A stretch of 64,000 bases of DNA, from NCBI RefSeq assembly GCF_029633865.1, contig NC_079214.1:17867637-17931636 (forward strand), in the 5' to 3' direction. A model generated the notes under the pieces. That model worked only from the letters and a program-made list of their open reading frames with translations, was not told the origin of the DNA and ran no database searches. Position 1 is the stretch's first letter. Every line of letters begins with the position of its first letter. Below, one piece after another: positions 56,330-64,000 of the stretch. The stretch comes from Lampris incognitus. Lineage: Eukaryota > Chordata > Actinopteri > Lampriformes > Lampridae. The translations under genes were made by a program, and so were the position numbers.

Positions 56330-59300
56330 TGCTATGGTTTACCCAACAAAGTTAGATCTGCTCCTTTCTCTAGTTAAAACGGCAATGAAGCAGCCCAGAG
56401 TGACTCATCACAACATTCGTGTCTCTGAAAAATCTCTTTATGCTGAAAAGTTGCTCTCATTATCTTTTTTTTTTTTTTTTACCATCCCCATCCCATTTTT
56501 GTTAAATAATTTGTGCTGCAAAACTCTAAGGATGTGATGCTTGAAGATTTTTCTTCTTTTCAACGACCACTCCTATTTATTTCAAATGAGAGATAACTGT
56601 TTTCTTGTTGTTTTTTTTTTTATCCTGCCTTTTTCTTGTTTGTTTAGCTGTTTTTTGAGATTTTTATCACATTCCTGAAATGGGGCCATAGAACTGAGTC
56701 ATGTTGTAGCATCACATTCTCTAGCAACTTTCCTCACCACACTGAGAAGATAGAGCGATGTATTATTTCTCTACTGCTCTAAAGTCATATATGTATATAT
56801 ACACACACACGCACACAGACACACACATCGAACTAGGGGAGATCCCACCTAAACATGCTATCTAGCATCAGCTGCCTGAGGTTACCAGTCAGGACTTATG
56901 TAGAAGGAAAATATCATCTTGAAAATGAGGGAGGGTTTTTTTTTTTTTTTTTTTGTCCAGGGGCTACAGATGGTTGGTTGCCAGCCGGCTCAGCTTCAAC
57001 TCTCACTGTTGTGTTTTTCTGAACAATCTCATTACCAGATCGCTCCAAACTAGGTCAGTTCATGATACATCACAGAGTGTGGTTAAAAATAAAAGTAAGG
57101 GCAAAAGCTGCATGACAACCCATCAATATAACATGGTTCCAACGAATGCCACCGTGTGTCCGGTGATGCTGCACCGACGTGATCTGATCTGCCCTGTGTG
57201 CAAGAGGAAAAATACTGTCTCCTCTCACTCAGATCATCCCATTAATTTAAGTTGTTTGTCATACTTTGCATGCGTCTGTAAGCTCAATTAAGTTTAACAT
57301 CTATACCCCATCGGAAAACTGGCCTTTCACTGATGACCTAATGGAAAACAAGCTGTCTCTGTGTACAGTATGCACTGACACAATGAGGTGATGTAGCTAT
57401 TCTTGGGGGTTGCTTGTGCACCTCGATGGCTGCCATTTTTCACACCATTAACCACAGCCTACTGGTTTTATTCACCGCACAGAGTTAGGCCAAAACAATC
57501 CTAAACACGCCCACGAGCGCAATTGCAACAATTGATCTAAGCTGTTCCACCCAGTCTGTCGCAATTTTGTGCAGCAGGAGGAACCATTATCTCCATCCAC
57601 CCTTCATCTCCCGCTCTCTGTCTCTTTCTCTCTTCCACATATTCGTTCTGTCTCCTTCTCTCAATATCTTTGACTCCCCTCCCCCCTTTTTCACCCACTC
57701 CCTTTATCCAGCCTTATCCCTCCCTAGGGCCAGGGAAAGGGTTAGAAGCTTAAACATTATGTACAAACATGCATACCCCAATTTTCTTCTCCTTTATCTG
57801 TAACTAGTCCATACTAGACATGTAAGTTGATAAAAATCAATGAGCACAATTTTTTTGGTGTTTACCTCAGCACATCTCCTAACCTAACACCCTCATTACA
57901 GTGTATGCTGAGTGCAAGTGTTCGTAGAGGGAGGCTGAGCTCAAAGGGCCAGCTAATCCAGTGGGTCTTACAGGCATGATGGGCTCGTCAATATGCTGGG
58001 CCTGCATCCTAAAGAAGCTGGAGCATCACAGCAGAGCTGGGTAAAAGAGGCTCAAGGGAATGCTTCGCCTGATGCAGTTTTATTCTTTTCACAGCTCTCA
58101 AGGTTAGATGCTGCTAAAGCCTTAACTCTTTGTTTACCTTCACTCCCTCCCTCCTTATGCCCGTCTCCCTGACCTTCATCACTGTTGGTTGCTTCTGACT
58201 GGCAATCTGTGAATTGAAACTTGTTTTTTTTTTCCACTGAAGTTGTGAGTACAAGTAGAAAATAAGCATTAGCTAAATGTGCAAGATGTAGTTTTCCATC
58301 GTCTCATTAAAACAGTGATGGGATGTTGACCTATGGGTGGAATAGTTCAGTCCCTTATCACTGGGGTTGGGCTGAGGTTACCATGATGGATTCACACCGC
58401 AAAAATGTGAACATGAGCATACAGCTGGCTCCTTTTGAAAACAGTCCACGCAAGAGGCAATCAGATATTTCCCATCACATACTGAAGCAATACACCATCA
58501 GCACAGGAAATAAATGAACGTCTGATTCATTGCCAGAATGAACAAAATGTATGCGTAGTTTAAGCTGAAGGCAACAGCTCAGGTGGGACAATGTCAGGGT
58601 GTTTTGTGTTCAATAAAGAACAGATTAGTCTCGAGGTACCTTTTTCTTGTTTTTGTGTGTAAAAAGAACTCCGCTGAAGGTGTATCACAAAGTTTAATTT
58701 AGGAATTTAATTTCCACACACAAAAGAGTTCAGGCAAGGAGTATCAAATTGACAGACACGACAGGCAGGGACCTGTCATTTCCTCCAAATGGCTTTTCAA
58801 AGGAAGCCCTTTAGCCCAGGTGGATCAGTGATGAGCACCTTCCTCTCTATAAGCGTCATGGTAAGCTTCACATGTTGCCCATTGAACGCTGTGGCCCATC
58901 AGGACAGCTTATCACCATTTTCAGTGTCTGAGACTGGGCCAATCTCTGCCTTAATCTGAAGTAAATGATTTTTCTAGTGGACAACAAGCTGGAGCATCCT
59001 CATCGAAGATCACTGGGCTGTGATTTGTTGGCACCAAAAATGAACAAAATGAACCATCACATCCACCTACAGAGCACTCAGCGACAGAAAGTATCTCTGT
59101 TACATTATAATGTCCTAGCATGCTGGCTATTTACAGTGTAGTGGAGTACTGCCACTCCAGCAGATGGTGCATGTTGCAGCGAGGTTAGTTTGCTATATTT
59201 CATTCACATTCAATGGATATTAAGCAGGACGTATTCAATATTTCACACATTCTGAGCTAAAAACACTGATTGATTGTTTTATAAAAAAGGGACACATGCT

Positions 59301-62300
59301 CATCTTAATTAAGTGTTTAGAAAAATGCATAAATCTCCGCATACATCTACACCAGTGATTTTTATTACGTTCCATTTTAATGCACTAGCTCCATAAATTA
59401 TCTAAATGAAGGTTTGCTACATCCCGAGTGAAGCTGCTTTGTTAGTGTTAGAGTGCCCCGTATGGGCAAACTGTGAAGTTCGAGCCAGACGGTTTGTTCC
59501 TTGCCCTGCTCAGTGGTACTGTCAGCAGGGTAGAAACGGAGAGACGAGTGAGGAGAGAATATCTCCCATGCAGAAACAATAGCCTTTGATTTGGATTATA
59601 GGTCTCAAGGTTGCAAACAGATTTGACGCAGTACTAAGCCTGGTGGCTACACAAGAGAGGAGTATGTGCCTCCTCCACTGCCTGGTTGTGGCTGTGACTG
59701 ATTTCAAAGACTGGATAGGCACAAACACCCGGGTTTGTCGGCTAGTTGGCTCGCCGACTGTCGAGCGGAGTGATTTTAAGCCAGCTGTTCGAAATCCTGA
59801 CCATCCTGAAGTGTTCAAGCACCTGTAAGACATAAGAGGGAGTGCAGGTATAGCCTTTCTGATTATTTTTGTTTTTAGTCGCAGCTTTCCTTGACAGACT
59901 CCATTTAGCAGAAATGCCTATTTGATTTGATGCTCTGGCAATGGGATTATGCAGATGGTGTCATATCACTGATAGAAACTACATCAGCCACCCTATTTCT
60001 GCCAAAGCAACTGCAATGGTTCCTGTAAATAGCTGTAACTTTAAGTGAGCTAAGCTTACTCTGGCGATTTAATCTAACAGTACACAAAGTGGACAGTTTG
60101 TTCTAGAAACTAGCCACTGATAAACACACTATGTCCGGCTTCAGTTTGTTTCTTTTATTTTGGAGGTTTCATTCCGGCACCCCCCGGTACCTTTCCTGTG
60201 TTCATTCGTCTTGAGTGTGTTTATGCAGCATCCTCTGCTCCTGTTACGAATTCCACCTAATGACTACATCCATAAAACAACAGTTTCTTATTCTCTTAGT
60301 TCTCTATCAAGACGCGCTCCTCTCTGCCTCCTCTTTTCTAGCGGTCCTGCTACCCTGTTCCGCCGCCTCCTCTCTCCACTCTCTTAATTTTTTCTGTCCT
60401 TCCCGCCTCATTTAATGTTTTCAATTTACCAGTCTTCTATCAAACTAATAACCAGTACGGGCGCCTGCCGACGTTTGCTTTTACTTAGCTGTTTGCAATT
60501 TTTATTCATTTAGATTCGGTTTCAACGAACGGAGCAGCTCATCATTGCAAATAGCGAGGGGTGGTTTGCATTATAGTGGATGACTTTCTTTTTTCCCTCT
60601 ATCTTGTCAACAGAATTCTAAGGCCAAGCATGTCAATGATACCCAAATGAATTACTTCCTCTCCAGCTGCCACTACTGCCAGCACTGTTATTTCAAACAG
60701 AGTAGTTTTTGAGTACATTTCCTATTGGAGCCATCCCTTTTTGATCCCTCTCATTCCACATGTCATGATGTGTAATGGGATTCAAAAGTCTGTGATAGCC
60801 TACACATGCATAATGATGGGCCTTTAAAAAGCAGCAAATCTGAAAAGACTGCAAATGCTCTGTATAACATTTCTCTTTAAAATATAACTTGGATGATATT
60901 CTGACCGTGCTGCGGCCCGGATACCTCGTGATGATGTTTTGTTTGTTTTTTTGTTTTCATTGTCCTTTTCATATAACATTATATGGACCCAGTTGTGTAT
61001 ATTTTACGAGTACGCCAGATCTGAGCATTGGGCCTTTTCCCTGTGCCTCAAACCGAGAAGCGAAAATGAATGGCAGCCAATTGTTCACCATAAACTATAG
61101 CTTATGTAATGAGGATTTAATTCACAATTTTGACCTGTCTTCATGTATTTTATCTGACGAAACAGAATTTTTAAAATTATCCAATATAACTTTACCAAAC
61201 AGCTATCAGTGAAAACTAAATAGTTGTGCTGCCTTCCACTTGAAATGTTCACCCCTGCTGTGCTGCCCCCCCCCCCCCCAAATTGGTAATGTAGTGCTGG
61301 AGATTTATAGCTGGTCTGACGTCAGATGACAGAAACTAATAAAACAGATTACAAGTATCAGAGTTAGTGACACATCCATCCCGGTTCTTTAAGATGCACC
61401 CCCCGTCTCCCACCTCACTCCTTTTTCCCCACATATCAGCATTTTTTGTAAGCCTGGTGGAGACAAGTTGAGAGGGGTGTGTTATGTATTATGTATTACA
61501 TCAACCCTTTATCTTGGTATCCAAATTAGAATTGACATTTTTAAATGGTCATTTTTAGCTTCACTCAAAATTGGATTTCTGACAAAAAGCGATGGCATAT
61601 TTTGGGCCCATCGCCCCTGTTGGAGTTCAACGTTCCAGCTTCTTATGTTTCATGTGATGAAACAATATCCATTTTCATGATAACATGAGAAAAGTTTAAA
61701 AGCGGCCATTTTACACTTGGTGTCTCAAAGCTTATTGATGGTCTCAACGATGCTACTCAGAATGTCTTTTGTGTCGATTCTGATCATGTGGCGGACAGTT
61801 TACACTTTCTAGTCAAGTCAGAATTCTTTAAAAAAAAAATCTCGATGATCACAATAATAATCTTTTTTTTTCCTTAAGGTTTGAAATAGGCATGAGGTGT
61901 CACTAATGTTAAGGCTGGGGTCAGGTTTAAAGTACAGCCTGTTTTTAGTGAAAATGAATTCTAGCCAGGAACTAGCATCCATGGCTGCTCTGCTCAATAA
62001 GAGTCCTTTGTACTGGTGAGATAACTGAGAAAATGTGTATCCCTCAGGGCCACATGTGTCCAGGTAAGGGACTGTCCGGCAGTACACCTCCTCACTTCAT
62101 GAGCTGGTTTGTGGGTTGGAAAGCCATCTTTTACCCTTGAGAACTCTGAAATAAGTGCAGATCGCTGGAGATCCTGTGAAAGAGATAATCCCCACTGCTG
62201 TCTTTGCCAATGGATTTTTACCAGGCCCCTCTTCCCTCCCAACACCGGGTCAGCCACCAGACATAAAACCCAACCAGTCCACATGCGGCCCGCTCACTCA

Positions 62301-63000
62301 AATTACAGTTCTTCCACCGAGTTATTTATTTCAATATGTCTATGCAACAATTCATCATTTATTTACGTGACAGTTGTTATCTATTATGCCATTCCTTTAA
62401 TGTGGCCAAGAATGAAAGATTTTATGGCACATTAAGTTTCTGTGCATCTGGTGGTGCTACACCAAGCACGAATGCCACTTCTGCATCTTCTTCGATGCAG
62501 TTTGCGATCTCACACATCAGCTAATTGCAGGATATTGATACTGCTGGTATAACTGCCACTGCTGCTTATACAATTCTCAGCCATTTCAATATGTGAGGCC
62601 GTGCTCTAAGTAAAGAATCAAGCCCAGGCTGCCGTTCAGAGCTCTCCCTAATGGGGTCTGGGATAAGAATGGTAATATGTGTTAGAGCTGGCAGAGGCAC
62701 AAGCCATGTTTTTGTTTATAAATAGATCCGGCCAGCATAATTCCACTTGCAGGCATCCCATAATCATCAATCACGCTTGCATGCAGGTCGGCTCCTTGGG
62801 CTCGCCGGAGTAAGAGCACCATGGGCTGTGCCCTTGCACTTTTTCATGTACAGGTACATAAAGTAGGGAGAGGTTAGGGGGATAGATGTGGGGGTTGGGG
62901 AAAAAGGGGGGGGGATGCATCTCCACCCCCTCTTGCGCTTATTAAATCCCTCATTCCTCGACCCTTCAGATCGGAGAAGGCACACCTGCCACTCACTCTC
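56330..63000. other. Mostly unique non-coding DNA, no gene seen
   Basis: Contains T-runs (about 56466-56480, 56937-56954), a short CA tract near 56803-56827, CT-rich patches (57595-57720, 60300-60400) and a C-run at 61266-61279. Candidate exon-like pieces lacked adequate splice signals. If the 56233 exon is real, this is probably its downstream intron. Confidence 0.45.
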
Positions 63001-63560
63001 TCGCAAACACACACACACACACACACGTCCAAATATATCAACACCTCTTCCCCACTCTTGATCAGAAGGATGTAGGGAACCAATAATGGGATATGGGATG
63101 AGGTGAAGGGGGTTGTGTAAAGGGGGTACGTCAGAGCACAACTATTTACCGGGATAGCGGAAGGGGTTTAATCTGTTTCTGTCTCTCTGTCTACCTCTCT
63201 TTCGCTTCTTGTCTCTCTCTTTATTCGGAGGAGCTTTGCAAGTGGAGCTAGCAGCAATGAGGACACTGCAGGGGGAAGATCCCAAAGTGACAGGGATGAT
63301 CAAGGCCATTTTGTACAATCTTACACACACAGACAAGCAGAAGCACAAACATACTCCCATCTTGTCAGCCGTTATGCAAACATTTTTTTTTCTGTCGAGC
63401 ACATATTTTTTTTAGCCTATCTGCTTTCACTTTTACACTCACACACACACACATGCTCACATACACACACTTAGATTTGCATACGGTGCACACAAATACA
63501 GTATACACACACAAACGTATGCACCCCCCACACACACACACACACAGGCAAACACGAACA
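63000..63560. repeat. Cluster of CA-rich and pyrimidine-rich tracts
   Basis: (CA)n at 63006-63026, a CT-rich stretch at 63160-63222, and further CACACA tracts at about 63436-63455 and 63530-63546. The remaining bases to 64000 show nothing recognisable. Confidence 0.7.
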
Positions 63561-64000
63561 GTATATCCCTTTATTTACTCTTCTCTGAAGCATATACACA
63601 TATTCTCAAAACTCTCGTCGTCCTGTTACCATGGCACTTGCAAAAAAATACAGTAGGAATCCAGCTGATGTTAACAAAATGATTACATAATTGTTGCAGT
63701 GCTAAGTCCTGTGTCTTACCTAAGCCCTCCTCTGGGTTTCTTTCCAGACTCGCTGTCTTGTTTCCAGACTGCTCAACCCCTCATCATAAATGTCCTATAT
63801 CTACTGAACAATTCACAAGGTACCACTAAACAAACGAAGAACACTCATGCTCGGTGATAAGCAATGAATGGGAGAGGAGGGCGGCCTAGCTGCACATGCA
63901 ATACACAATATCCTCTTGCTGAAAATAGCTACAAAGGAGATTGCATCTCTTTCAAATCTTAATCAAAATCTCCCTGTGCTGTGAAATGAATTTTACACTT

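Noticed and set aside
60612..60710. Exon-like stretch after CAACAG (peptide start NSKAKHVNDTQMNY)
   Set aside because: Acceptor is plausible, but the frame stops soon after, there is no donor or poly(A) signal nearby, and the peptide is not recognisable.
63222..63330. Exon-like stretch GALQVELAAMRTLQGEDPK after a strong pyrimidine tract
   Set aside because: Protein-like composition and good tract, but no acceptable donor and no known family. Kept out for lack of a second boundary.

Overview
The window looks like nuclear DNA from a ray-finned (teleost) fish. It has split genes with GT-AG introns, long non-coding stretches, many (CA)n/(TA)n microsatellites and a dense population of fish-type transposable elements: tRNA-headed SINEs, hAT MITEs, TTAA-target DNA transposons, and R2/R4-type and L2/CR1/Rex1-type LINE pieces. 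Almost all open frames are chance or repeat-derived. No rRNA, functional tRNA, CRISPR or bacterial operon structure is present.

Genes. The one gene recognised with confidence is insyn1 (inhibitory synaptic factor 1, formerly C15orf59). Its large terminal coding exon lies on the minus strand at 8691-9503, with a splice acceptor just upstream in gene direction and poly(A) signals about 85-110 bases past the stop. The short first coding exon was not found and is probably outside the window or far up the intron. A second good exon candidate is 56233-56319 (+): 29 codons, phase 0/0, strong acceptor and donor, product not recognised. Weak exon-like pieces at 23973-24213 and ORFs at 4834 and 44376 look transposon-derived.

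Layout. 1-4.2 kb: non-coding with microsatellites. 4.26-5.19 kb: a TTAA-flanked DNA element carrying an N-terminal ORF fragment, into which a 365-bp miniature LTR element has inserted. 5.75-7 kb: (TA)n and SINE pieces. 8.6-9.5 kb: insyn1. 10-16.4 kb: a TTAA MITE split by a SINE, and more SINEs. 19.4-24.6 kb: foldback, SINE, two further miniature-LTR loci, CpG-rich block, long (GT)n. 25.9-31.1 kb: LTR-like fragments, a foldback element with nested SINEs, a SINE. 36.6 kb: an intact hAT MITE. 41-45 kb: two TTAA elements, one holding a hAT MITE, a SINE and an ORF. 47.7 kb: SINE. 51-54.6 kb: decayed R2/R4-type LINE, inverted-repeat hairpins, hAT-like repeat, and an L2-like LINE inside a palindromic MITE. 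54.6-64 kb: mostly unique non-coding DNA with the exon at 56.2 kb.

Most notable. Three loci (4272-4636, 21988-22243, 23271-23557) share short LTRs of about 114-139 bp starting TG and ending CA. Two of them have a primer-binding site matching the 3' end of tRNA-Leu one base after the LTR and almost no interior (95 and 46 bp). All carry a tRNA-like polymerase III A box inside the LTR, and some keep a B box. This looks like a vertebrate miniature LTR retrotransposon (TRIM) whose LTRs contain a tRNA-derived pol III promoter, analogous to the plant Cassandra elements with 5S promoters. I do not know of a description of it in fish.
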